This document shows positions 1-7,658 of a stretch of 16,712 nucleotides of DNA, one piece after another. Location: positions 1 to 16,712 of the forward strand of contig JAUWMO010000034.1 of NCBI GenBank assembly GCA_030613125.1, given 5' to 3'. Origin of the DNA: Bacteroidota bacterium. Lineage in GTDB: Bacteria; Bacteroidota; Bacteroidia; Bacteroidales; VadinHA17. The number at the start of each line of letters is the position of its first letter. Positions within the stretch are counted from its first letter, which is position 1. Both the position numbers and the translations under genes were made by a program. Below the pieces are notes generated by a model. It ran no database searches. It was not told the origin of the DNA and worked only from the letters and a program-made list of their open reading frames with translations.

Positions 1-104
1 GGTTACCCACCTCTTGAGGCGATAAATATGTGAAATTTTGGGCCTTAATCAGGTATGGCTGTAGTATAAAATATTGTGGATAAAATAAGATTGGAAATCT
101 GTAA

Positions 105-176
105 TGGAAGGTTGGAATATTGGAAGGATGGAAAGCTTACTTTCATGTTCCATTATTCCATTCATCCATCATTCCA
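105..176. repeat. Imperfect inverted repeat of TGGAA-type short motifs
   Basis: The left arm (105-133) is a run of degenerate units such as TGGAAGG, TTGGAATAT and TGGAAGGA. The right arm (148-176) is built from the complementary motif (ATTCCA, TTCATCCA). By hand alignment the reverse complement of the right arm matches the left arm at 22 of 29 positions, around a 14-base spacer (134-147). The arms match because both are made of the same short motif rather than being an exact palindrome. No transposase or coding sequence is associated with it. Confidence 0.6.
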
Positions 177-275
177 AATAAAACCATGATAATTAGACTA
201 ATAAATTTATAAGAACCACAAAATGTTATATCATAGCCTCAGGTATCAATTAGTAATAAGCAATACGATGAATTT

Positions 276-298
276 AAGTTGCATTTTCGAAGCAACTT
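276..298 (-). terminator. Weak candidate terminator hairpin after GH109
   Basis: AAGTTGC (276-282) and GCAACTT (292-298) form a perfect 7-bp stem around a 9-base loop, 27 bases past the GH109 stop codon in the direction of transcription. On the minus strand the stem is followed by AAATTC rather than a clear U tract, so it may only be a stabilising 3' hairpin. Confidence 0.3.
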
Positions 299-325
299 TG
301 GATCATACCGTCCAACATAGCGATA

Positions 326-1729
326 TTAAATATTTTTTAATATTTCTAATACCCTTTTTTCTTTCCATTGGCCTCTGGTAAAATCGGGAAATTTAACAGG
401 TACACTTCCCAATTCAACTGAAATCTCTGTTAGTGGTCCAACCACACTCCAGGATGCGGCATCATACACATCCATATCTAAGGGCAATCCCTTATTCAGG
501 TTGTCGATCAGCCGGTAAATTAACACGAAGTCCATTCCCCCATGTCCTCCGTGTTTTTCAATTTCTTTTCTCATTGTTTCCCAGATAGGATGCTGATATT
601 TTTCACGGTATTCCTGAAATAATTTTTCATTTAGCCAACTATGTCCTTTATCGTATAAGGACAACCGGCTGGGGTACCCTTCATGATAAGCTTTAGTTCC
701 TGCCAAAGCATTAACGCGGGTGTATGGTCGTGGGGTTACCAGATCATGTTTAAGGGTAATCATACGTCCCTTGGCTGTTTTGGTCAAACTGGTGTTCAAA
801 TCCCCATTCTTAAAATCGGAACGGCTGTAAAATTCATTGTCAGGTTCCACGGTTTTAGAATATTCGGTTAATGAAGCCTGAAGGGAACTCATGGAAACAA
901 GGTATTCGAAACGATCACCCCGCTCGATATCCATATATTGTGCTACAGGGCCTAAACCATGAGTTGGATAAAGATTTCCGTTACGTTTCAGATAGTGCCT
1001 GATCCTCCAATTATTGTAATCGCTATTCCCAAATAGTAACTCTCTTAAATTATGAATATAAGCTGCTTCAGCATAAGTTAATGTTCCAAATACTTTATTT
1101 TTAACCATATTCAATATCCAGAGTTCTTCAGATCCGTAACATACATTTTCAAGCATCATACAATTTTTCTGCGTTTCTTCTGCAGTATTGACAAGCTTCC
1201 AGCATCCTTCAATAGTATATGCTGCAGGAACTTCAACCGCAACATGTTTCCCCTGTTTCATGGAATAGACACTCATTGGAACATGATTATTCCAATCTGT
1301 GAATATCATCACAAGGTCAATATTATCTCTTTCAACCATTTCTTTCCAGCTATCTTCAGCGCCGGCATAAACTACAGGTTCCTGGCCGTTTTCTTTAAGA
1401 AGTTCAAAGGTCTTTTCTGCCTTTTCGTTTCGTATATCACAGATAGCTGTAATCTTTGCCTTGTGAGGGAATAAGGCATGTACTTGGTGTGCCATTGTTG
1501 TTCCCCGATTTCCGAGACCAATAATTCCCACTTTCACTTGTGGAATAGGCGGAACAGTAAGTCCGATTACCGATTTTCCGGTGCCTGGTACATTTTGGCT
1601 GACTTTTTCAAGGAGTTCTTCAATACCGGTTTTTCCTTCTCTTGTACATGAGAGACCAGTGGTCCCTAACAGTGTACCGGTAAGAGCTGAAAGTTTTATG
1701 AATGAACGGCGACTGATTTCTTTCTTCAT
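326..1729 (-). CDS. GH109-type alpha-N-acetylgalactosaminidase-like, NAD-dependent, exported
   Basis: 467-residue Gfo/Idh/MocA-fold protein that matches the GH109 branch. These enzymes cleave alpha-linked terminal GalNAc by an NAD-dependent oxidation, elimination and reduction cycle. The N-terminus carries a Tat-like SRRSF (6-10), a hydrophobic stretch and a possible lipid-attachment cysteine (C28, after TGLS). The dinucleotide-binding motif GIIGLGNRG is at 68-76. EVPAA (166-170) stands where typical Gfo/Idh oxidoreductases have EKP. YPTHGLGP (254-261) contains the family's conserved active-site histidine (H257), and GGHGGMDF (394-401) is another GH109 hallmark. Length is normal for the family. 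The ATG at 1729 begins directly with the Tat signal. The gene is last in the run, 170 bases after the two-domain hydrolase. An ordinary Gfo/Idh dehydrogenase is the alternative, but the motif set argues for GH109; substrate preference is unproven. Confidence 0.85.
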   Translation of the reverse strand: MKKEISRRSFIKLSALTGTLLGTTGLSCTREGKTGIEELLEKVSQNVPGTGKSVIGLTVPPIPQVKVGIIGLGNRGTTMAHQVHALFPHKAKITAICDIRNEKAEKTFELLKENGQEPVVYAGAEDSWKEMVERDNIDLVMIFTDWNNHVPMSVYSMKQGKHVAVEVPAAYTIEGCWKLVNTAEETQKNCMMLENVCYGSEELWILNMVKNKVFGTLTYAEAAYIHNLRELLFGNSDYNNWRIRHYLKRNGNLYPTHGLGPVAQYMDIERGDRFEYLVSMSSLQASLTEYSKTVEPDNEFYSRSDFKNGDLNTSLTKTAKGRMITLKHDLVTPRPYTRVNALAGTKAYHEGYPSRLSLYDKGHSWLNEKLFQEYREKYQHPIWETMRKEIEKHGGHGGMDFVLIYRLIDNLNKGLPLDMDVYDAASWSVVGPLTEISVELGSVPVKFPDFTRGQWKEKRVLEILKNI

Positions 1730-1742
1730 TACATTAAATTAA

Positions 1743-1866
1743 ATAAAGAAGTGACTAAAGTTATAAGTGACTAAAATAATAAAAGTCGAAGAGTAATAAT
1801 ATTATCCCACGGACCTTCATGTTCCTGGATCTTTGGACATTTAGACCCTTAGACTTTTGACCTTTT
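1743..1866. repeat. Short-motif repeat inside the glycan-enzyme gene run
   Basis: This fills most of the 170-base gap between GH109 and the upstream hydrolase. It contains two AAGTGACTA-like units (1749-1775), an AAAAGTCGAAGAG block (1781-1793) and a facing block with TTAGAC and AGACTTTTGACC (1835-1862) on the other side of a 40-base spacer. The same motif vocabulary recurs at 7250-7450 and 15371-15748. It may weaken co-transcription of GH109 with the genes before it, or act as an mRNA-processing site; neither can be decided from sequence. Confidence 0.55.
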
Positions 1867-1899
1867 TTTTTATTCCTCTTCCTTACTCATCTACTCACC

Positions 1900-3909
1900 T
1901 TACTCCCCTTTTCCCAGTTTCTTAAGGATCTTTTCCGACCATAAATAGGCAGAAGGCATCTTTCCAATAAATTTAATATTGGTTGGAAACAATAAGGCGG
2001 GTAGCTGGTAAACATCCGTAACTCTCAGACAATTAAGCATTTCAGTAGCCGGGCCCCTTCCATCGGGTTGGCTCGGTTTATCCTGGCTTTCAGGCGGATT
2101 TTTTAATATCAGCGTTTGACAGTTCCCATTAAGCAATGCAGCATACAAAGCAACCACCGCCATATCATCCCTGGCAGCGATACCGATCTTTGCAGAACCC
2201 ACGCCTTCCAGGGTCCGGCAAAACTCAATGCAGCGCAAAAGGTCATATACCTGCATGGAGGCAACCGTTCTCCCGGTCCAGGCTGAGGCGCGTCGTATAT
2301 GCCATTGCAGATTTGGTGCCCATCCGTTTTCACCTACACCTCTCACTTCAAAATAGGCTATATTCCATTCATCATCCAGGCCGTCAATGAATCCCTCTGA
2401 TTCCCAGCGTTTTTCATTAGGGTTTCGTAAAACAATCATCAGAGGTTTCTTTTTTTGAGGTTCGTTTTTCCAGCGAACATCCACTTTTAAGCGCCAGCCC
2501 TCTTCTGACACGAAGCTATAAACATTTCTCCCGAATTTTGCTCCATCCAGCGTACGGAACACCGGCCTGGGATTAAAAGGCGCCGGGTCTTGTGGAAAAG
2601 CGCCGAAAGTTTCACGTTTCAGGAATATTTTTACCGAGTCCCGGAAAGCATATAATTCCTTTTCATTTGAGATTACAGGAGTTGCGGGAAGCTGAATAAA
2701 AGAGTCCTGGATTGTCGTGGTCCGGTCGTCTTCCGGAGGCCTGTCCACGTAGACTTTCAATTCTTCTTCCGATAACTGAATTTCCGGCGATTCATCGATA
2801 TCTCCTGCATCTTCAGGTGAGATTAGTTTTTCCATCAGATGTTCAAGGAAAAATGAAAAAATCTTTTCCCGGGAAATCTGGTGATAGGAATGGCCTCCGG
2901 GAGTTTCCACAAGACTGATGTTTTCAGGTACATTATAAAGCTTATAGATTTCCTTTATGTCTGTATAGAGTTCACGTACCGATTCGATGGTGTTAATACC
3001 ATCGCGATCTGCCTGTGCTATCAGGAGTGGTCTGGGTGCTATCAGGAAGCCAATATCCTGAAAGTCTCTGTGATAAGTGTTGATGGGCATCATGCAATCG
3101 CAGTGCCCGTCAATTGTTCTGGTTAAAAGATGTGCTTTCAGTGTACTGGCCCCGCACACCGGCGCTACTGCCTTAATACGCGGATCTGCTGCAGCAATAT
3201 ACCAACTCTGTGATCCACCTCCTGAAATGCCGGTTACTCCCAGATTTTCACGATCCACTTCCGGTCTTTCAATAAGGAGATCAAGACCCCGTATAGCATT
3301 CCATGCTTCAACCCCGCCCGGAGTGTAACCCCGGCTGTACCAGTTAAACCAGCCATTGGCATAACATCCCCAGTGCTCCCCTTTAACTTCACCAAATTGT
3401 ATTGTCTCGATGATCAGGCAGACGAATCCCAACTGAGCAAACTTTCTAGGATATGGCTGATAACGTACTTTCTGGGTGCGTGAATGTCCGCAAACATAAA
3501 GAATGGCGGCCCTTGGTTCTTTTATGTTGTCAGGTATATACAGGTTTGCCGGCACGTATAAACCAGGTAGAGATTCGTAGTAAAGTTTTTCGATACGGTA
3601 TCCTTCTTTTTGAATAGTACCTGTTATCCTGACATTTAGTTCAGGCCTTTTGCCATTTAGCGGCATATCCACAAGGCTCATCATTTCAATAAATTCATTG
3701 TATCGCTGTGGCCTTATCTTCTCCCAATCCTCTAATGATTGAATACCGACAAGCGAATTGTCAGTAATTTCCCCGGCCACTTTCATCAGGTATTCGCGGA
3801 TATTATTTGATTGATCGGGATCAGGCTGAGTTTGTACCGGCAGGTTTTGCGCGTACAGACCGGAAAGGAAGAATGTGATCAAAAGTAATGTTAATGCTGT
3901 CCGTGTCAT
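1900..3909 (-). CDS. Secreted two-domain alpha/beta-hydrolase (acetyl-xylan-esterase-like), second domain degenerate
   Basis: 669 residues with a Sec signal (1-20, cleavage probably after LYA). The first alpha/beta-hydrolase domain (about 90-360) carries the nucleophile elbow GISGGG with S229, an acid candidate in QADRDG (D301 or D303) and H340 in GGHSYH. This is a complete serine-hydrolase triad of the type seen in exported carbohydrate esterases. The second half (about 420-666) repeats the fold: a helix before the elbow (545-565), the strand KIGIA, then ARDDMAVVALYAALL. Where a GxSxG serine would stand there is GIAARDD (576-582), and no replacement triad is evident. It lies 36 bases after the sulfatase in the same orientation, so an acyl or ester group on a sulfated glycan is a reasonable substrate guess. 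A peptidase of the prolyl-oligopeptidase clan is a less likely alternative. Confidence 0.72.
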   Translation of the reverse strand: MTRTALTLLLITFFLSGLYAQNLPVQTQPDPDQSNNIREYLMKVAGEITDNSLVGIQSLEDWEKIRPQRYNEFIEMMSLVDMPLNGKRPELNVRITGTIQKEGYRIEKLYYESLPGLYVPANLYIPDNIKEPRAAILYVCGHSRTQKVRYQPYPRKFAQLGFVCLIIETIQFGEVKGEHWGCYANGWFNWYSRGYTPGGVEAWNAIRGLDLLIERPEVDRENLGVTGISGGGSQSWYIAAADPRIKAVAPVCGASTLKAHLLTRTIDGHCDCMMPINTYHRDFQDIGFLIAPRPLLIAQADRDGINTIESVRELYTDIKEIYKLYNVPENISLVETPGGHSYHQISREKIFSFFLEHLMEKLISPEDAGDIDESPEIQLSEEELKVYVDRPPEDDRTTTIQDSFIQLPATPVISNEKELYAFRDSVKIFLKRETFGAFPQDPAPFNPRPVFRTLDGAKFGRNVYSFVSEEGWRLKVDVRWKNEPQKKKPLMIVLRNPNEKRWESEGFIDGLDDEWNIAYFEVRGVGENGWAPNLQWHIRRASAWTGRTVASMQVYDLLRCIEFCRTLEGVGSAKIGIAARDDMAVVALYAALLNGNCQTLILKNPPESQDKPSQPDGRGPATEMLNCLRVTDVYQLPALLFPTNIKFIGKMPSAYLWSEKILKKLGKGE

Positions 3910-3945
3910 GTTTTCAGGGGATTTAAAATTATTAATTGTTACTGT

Positions 3946-5826
3946 TTATTTTTCAGAATTTTCTCCAGGAAGTGTTGTGAAACTATTGATTTTTCCGTAC
4001 TTGGTGTACATACCTGTTATGCCATATTCAAGCCGGTAATAGTAGCGGGTGGCCGGTTTCAGATCACTCACTTTGGTTTCAACGATGTAGTCATTATCAG
4101 AACAGGCCGGTTCCCATGATGTATAAACAGGATGGCTAAAATCCGGTAAAGTATCAATTTCGAACCTGGCAATACCTTCAGCACCGGGAATGTTTTCATT
4201 TTGCAGGTTTTCGGTTTTGGTCAGGCGGCAATGAAGAATCACGCCGGTTTCAGTAACTTCCCCTGTCATAGTGCCCTGAGCTAGATATATCGCCAGTGAA
4301 TCATAGTGCATTGCAGGTTTAAAGCCTTCATTATAATATGGGTATTTGTCAAAAATATCTCCTTTCCTCATGACCCTTGGATCATCTGTTTCAATGAGTT
4401 CTTTAAGAAGCTGCTTCCGGAGTCTTTCTCTATCCTTTTGATACTCAGGCAAACCGGCCACATTCTGCAGTTGCCCCGGATCTTTTTTCAGGTCATATAA
4501 CTCTTCAGGCGGTCGTTTCAGGAATGCCAGTTGGTATAATTTGATTACTGCAGGGTCCTCCTTATGTTCCATCATAAAACGTTTGGTTGGAGAATTATCA
4601 ATATCACCGTAGGGCCTTGGGGGGTCTGATGATTCATGACCAACGGGATCACCGGCCGGCCAGCGGTCCGGTTTGAAGTTTATGATATACAGAAAGTCTT
4701 TTGTGCGGATTGCCCGCATAGGGTATCCAAGCCCACCTTTTCGCACCCATGCATGCCTCTCTTTGCCGAGGAGTACGTGATCACGTTGGTTGTCTGCCTG
4801 GTCTGATTTTTCAGAAAGAAGAATGTTTGTTAAGCTTTTACCGGTTATTTGGGCCGGGATGTCTATACCTGCTGCTTCCAAAATGGTTGGGGCCAGATCA
4901 GTGAGGCTGACAAAGCCGGCTACTACCCGTCCTCCTTTCACTTTAGTGCCCCAACGAATAGCAAGCGGCATTCGCGTACCAAAATCATACAGGTTACTTT
5001 TACACCGGGGGAAGGGCATTCCGTTATCGGATGTGCAGATAATTATCGTATTTTCAAGTTCCCCGGTTTCTTCAATCGCTGCAATCATTTCTCCCAAATG
5101 CCGGTCGTACCATTCAATCTCGAAGTAATAATCCAGAATATTAAGTCTCACCGTTTCATCGTTGGGAAGGCAGGGTGGGAGCAGGGCATCTTCCGGATTC
5201 TTGCCTGATTTGATCCCAATATCTTTATCATAAGGCAGATGCGGTTCATAGCTCCCATACCAGAAGCAAAAAGGTTGATCGTCAGGCCTGTTTTTAAGAA
5301 ATTCCCTGAAATTACCGGCATAGTCAACATCACTGATATAATTGGGTGATTCGCTGTTCAGATTATTAAATGGTTTACCAGCAGGATTTTGCTGCCTTCC
5401 TCCCTTTTCAATCATCCCCGGGCTCCATCCTTTACCGGTATACCCGGTATAGTATCCATTATTTTCAAGTATTTCAGGATAGGAAACAAATTTCTTTTGT
5501 AGAGTACTCCACAGATTGCCTCCTTCTTCCAGCCGCCAGTGATATTGGCCGGTCAGAACAGCGCCGCGGGAAGGAGTGCAGGATGGTGCTGAACAATACG
5601 CATTAGTAAATAAAATTCCCTCGGTAGCTATACGGTCAAAGGCAGGTGTTTCAATTCCTTTAGCTCCGGCAATACTTGCATGTGGCCATGACCAGTCATC
5701 AGCTATGGCAAAAAGTATATTTGGTTGTTTTTCCTTTTTTCCGGAGCAACCTGACGTCAGGATCACCGGGATAAAACATAAAAGTATAAAAACAGAGCTG
5801 CTAAACGATTTTAGTAAGTTGTTCAT
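3946..5826 (-). CDS. Formylglycine sulfatase lipoprotein with extra C-terminal beta-sandwich
   Basis: 626-residue S1-type sulfatase. A lipoprotein signal ends in LTSGC (C27). The alkaline-phosphatase-fold domain starts at PNILFAIADDW (35-45, metal ligands D43 and D44). The activation motif CTPSRGAVLTG (83-93) supplies C83 for conversion to formylglycine by a maturase encoded elsewhere. Further metal and sulfate contacts are expected from H195 (EPHLPY) and the SDNG pair (D267, N268). Residues about 512-618 are not sulfatase core. The run with GEVTETGVI, LPDFSHP and DLKPATRYYYRLEYG looks like a fibronectin-III or PhoD-N-terminal-like beta-sandwich, perhaps a glycan-binding or stabilising module. 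The gene starts 19 bases after the CE7 gene and is followed 36 bases later by the two-domain hydrolase, consistent with one transcript. The sulfated substrate cannot be told from motifs alone. Confidence 0.88.
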   Translation of the reverse strand: MNNLLKSFSSSVFILLCFIPVILTSGCSGKKEKQPNILFAIADDWSWPHASIAGAKGIETPAFDRIATEGILFTNAYCSAPSCTPSRGAVLTGQYHWRLEEGGNLWSTLQKKFVSYPEILENNGYYTGYTGKGWSPGMIEKGGRQQNPAGKPFNNLNSESPNYISDVDYAGNFREFLKNRPDDQPFCFWYGSYEPHLPYDKDIGIKSGKNPEDALLPPCLPNDETVRLNILDYYFEIEWYDRHLGEMIAAIEETGELENTIIICTSDNGMPFPRCKSNLYDFGTRMPLAIRWGTKVKGGRVVAGFVSLTDLAPTILEAAGIDIPAQITGKSLTNILLSEKSDQADNQRDHVLLGKERHAWVRKGGLGYPMRAIRTKDFLYIINFKPDRWPAGDPVGHESSDPPRPYGDIDNSPTKRFMMEHKEDPAVIKLYQLAFLKRPPEELYDLKKDPGQLQNVAGLPEYQKDRERLRKQLLKELIETDDPRVMRKGDIFDKYPYYNEGFKPAMHYDSLAIYLAQGTMTGEVTETGVILHCRLTKTENLQNENIPGAEGIARFEIDTLPDFSHPVYTSWEPACSDNDYIVETKVSDLKPATRYYYRLEYGITGMYTKYGKINSFTTLPGENSEK

Positions 5827-5845
5827 AATGTGTATTTTGGTTGTT

Positions 5846-7198
5846 CTATTCTTCTTTTTCCTGTTTCTGTTTTAGTAGTTTCGCTGCTAACCAGTCATAC
5901 ATTTTTTCTCTTTGTTCCGGGAAAGTAAAATGTGCAGTTTCCGGGACGATAAAAAATTCTCTGGGGGCTGTAATAGTATTATAAGCAGAAAACATGGAAG
6001 TTGGCGGGCAAACTCTGTCGTTATACCCGGAAGAATAAAATCCGGGGACTGTAATAAAACGTGCAAAGTTGACGGCATCATAGTACTTTGAAGTTTCAAT
6101 TTTATCCGGTTTTCGGGTAAAATCATCCTGAAAAAGAAGAGGCCAGCCTCCGGCTCTGTTATGAAGGAAACCTGTTAAATCGCAGAGAGCAGGATAGAAA
6201 ACCCCAAGATACTTAATCCTGTCATCAAGTCCTGCAGTAATAATTGAAAGTCCACCTCCCTGGCTGCCTCCGTAAACAGCTATGTTTTCTCCGTCGAATT
6301 CTGGTAAGGAGAAAATGTAATCCACAGATCTGACACATGCAAGGTATACACGTTTATAATAGTATCTGTCCTTATCATCCAGGTTGATGGTCGGATAATT
6401 ATGTACGGCAGCTCCCAGCATATTACCATAAATTTCCCTGTTCATAGTAACCGGAACACCGTGAATGCCTATTTGCAATGTAATTATTCCCCGTTCAGTC
6501 ATATCAATATTACCTTCATAGGGACGTGCACCTGCCCCCGGTACATGAAGCATAGCCGGATATTTTCCGTTTTTTTTCGGAACACATAAAATTCCATACA
6601 CCCTCCCGGTTATGTTAGCAATATTCACTTCGTATGTGTTAACCTTCCCGGTGCATTTTTCCGGTAAAAGAGTGACTTTTGCATCAACCGGTATTTCAGC
6701 AAGTTCTTCTTTCGCGCTTTTCCAAAAATCAAGAAAATCGTCAGGCAGGTTTGTTGTTGGCTTAATTTTAAATGGGTCAAAAGCTGCAGTTGCATATTCA
6801 GTATAAGTCCGGCCATCATACTCTACCGTGACAGCACATCTCAGGAATCCCGATTTATCCATTTTTTCCTTAAGTTGACCACGGCCTTTAGCCAGGTTCA
6901 TAGTTCCGGATTGAACAGGGAGCATTCTGTCGTGCATTATTTCATATGAAATTTTCACATCCTTCATTGGAATGTTCGATTTCAGTACGGAAACATCAAA
7001 AGTTGCAGTTTCACCAACCCTGTAATTCCAGTCAGGATGGTCAGGCGCCACTAATACCTGAATATAAGACAATCGAGGCTGAGCGCTAACTCTCTGAACA
7101 GAAACAGGTAAAATCAGGTAAGATGTAGCTATTAAAAGCGATATCAATCCTTTTTTCTTAAAAAAAGCAGTGCCATTGAAAATTGTTAGTGTTTTCAT
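5846..7198 (-). CDS. Exported CE7-type acetyl (xylan) esterase
   Basis: 450 residues: an N-terminal signal (hydrophobic 18-32, likely cleavage near VSA-Q40), an immunoglobulin-like beta domain (about 43-140) and an AXE1/CE7 alpha/beta-hydrolase domain (about 145-440). The nucleophile elbow is YGGSQGGG with S312. D394 lies in SGYNDRVCPP and H423 in PETAHF, completing the triad. The SxGGG-type elbow and the DxVCPP acid motif are typical of CE7 deacetylases of the cephalosporin-C-deacetylase and acetyl-xylan-esterase family. The protein is longer than the roughly 320-residue cytoplasmic CE7 enzymes because of the added Ig-like domain and signal. It is first of the downstream gene run (spacing 19 bases to the sulfatase). 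The 460-base region before it is repeat-rich and contains only a weak promoter candidate. Acetyl removal from a glycan is the likely role; the sugar is unknown. Confidence 0.85.
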   Translation of the reverse strand: MKTLTIFNGTAFFKKKGLISLLIATSYLILPVSVQRVSAQPRLSYIQVLVAPDHPDWNYRVGETATFDVSVLKSNIPMKDVKISYEIMHDRMLPVQSGTMNLAKGRGQLKEKMDKSGFLRCAVTVEYDGRTYTEYATAAFDPFKIKPTTNLPDDFLDFWKSAKEELAEIPVDAKVTLLPEKCTGKVNTYEVNIANITGRVYGILCVPKKNGKYPAMLHVPGAGARPYEGNIDMTERGIITLQIGIHGVPVTMNREIYGNMLGAAVHNYPTINLDDKDRYYYKRVYLACVRSVDYIFSLPEFDGENIAVYGGSQGGGLSIITAGLDDRIKYLGVFYPALCDLTGFLHNRAGGWPLLFQDDFTRKPDKIETSKYYDAVNFARFITVPGFYSSGYNDRVCPPTSMFSAYNTITAPREFFIVPETAHFTFPEQREKMYDWLAAKLLKQKQEKEE

Positions 7199-7249
7199 TT
7201 TGTTTTTATTAAAGATAAGATATTTAAACTATCAAATTATAAATGTATA

Positions 7250-7450
7250 AATAAAGAAGTGCCTAAAGTTTAAAGTGACTAAAGTGACTAAAGTGTTGAA
7301 CTTTTCAATTTCAGCCATTACTTGAATTTGCAAATTCCTTATTTACTATATATTCACTTCTAACTTTAGCTCACTTATAACTTTAGCTCACTTATAACTT
7401 CTTCTCAACTTTAGCTCACTTTAGTCACTTTAGTCACTTATAACTTCTTC
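7250..7450. repeat. Facing arrays of AAGTGACTA-like 9-mers
   Basis: The left arm has tandem AAAGTGACT units (7260-7295). The right arm has the reverse complement, TTTAGTCAC and TTATAACTTTAGCTCAC units (7361-7447). Within them 7273-7295 and 7417-7439 are exact 23-base inverted copies separated by 121 bases. The arms could extrude or fold as a long imperfect hairpin in RNA from either strand. More right-arm units continue at 7584-7628. Confidence 0.75.
7327..7344. repeat. 18-base direct repeat, copy 1
   Basis: TTTGCAAATTCCTTATTT is identical to 11698-11715. Similarity continues downstream, with ATATATT and then TTCTAAC here versus TTTTAAC there. This copy lies between the facing 9-mer arms. 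Confidence 0.7.
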
Positions 7451-7473
7451 TTACTTAGATCACGAATAGCTTC

Positions 7474-7580
7474 TGCCTGCCATAGGCATCCCTGTGGGAA
7501 AAGGCATCGCTTTGCGAGCTTTCGGGATTAGTTCGACTAAACACTTTTATTTCTCCGTCAGTTGACGGATCATAAAAGTG
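7474..7580. repeat. Palindrome cluster, with a possible terminator for the kinase operon
   Basis: Three small stem-loops follow one another: TGCCT/AGGCA (7474-7488), TCCC/GGGA (7489-7499) and TCGC/GCGA (7507-7517). A larger hairpin follows: outer stem CACTTTTAT (7542-7550) with ATAAAAGTG (7572-7580), inner stem TCCGTCA/TGACGGA (7554-7569). On the minus strand the large hairpin is followed by TTTAGTC and lies about 80 bases past the ROK stop codon, so it could end that operon. The cluster reads like a dispersed extragenic palindrome. Confidence 0.5.
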
Positions 7581-7658
7581 CAGTCTCATTAACTTTAGTT
7601 CACTTATAACTTTAGTCACTTATAACTTCTTCTCATTCCTGCCTGCCCCTGTGCTGAG

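Larger units (their letters stand above)
1..325. other. Non-coding end of the window
   Basis: No convincing gene is visible in these 325 bases. The stretch lies downstream of the GH109 stop codon. It contains an imperfect inverted repeat (105-176) and a small hairpin (276-298), both listed separately. A ten-codon open stretch runs off the left edge on the plus strand (frame 1, ending in TGA at 31-33), but it is far too short to call as a gene end. Confidence 0.5.
7199..7658. other. Repeat-filled intergenic gap between the kinase operon and the esterase run
   Basis: No gene is visible. The gap carries facing AAGTGACTA arrays (7250-7450), a palindrome cluster (7474-7580), more array units (7584-7628), and an 18-base sequence shared with 11698-11715. 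TATAATTTG on the minus strand (7232-7240) resembles the Bacteroidota -7 box TAnnTTTG but has one base too many, so it is only a weak promoter candidate for the CE7 gene. Confidence 0.5.

Noticed and set aside
326..1729. Plain Gfo/Idh/MocA sugar dehydrogenase
   Set aside because: EVPAA, YPTHGLGP and GGHGGMDF together with the export signal fit the GH109 branch better.
4790..5208. Plus-strand open frames of 112 and 119 codons inside the sulfatase gene
   Set aside because: They lie fully antisense to a sulfatase with intact motifs, show no recognisable domain, and overlap each other in different frames. They are coding shadows.
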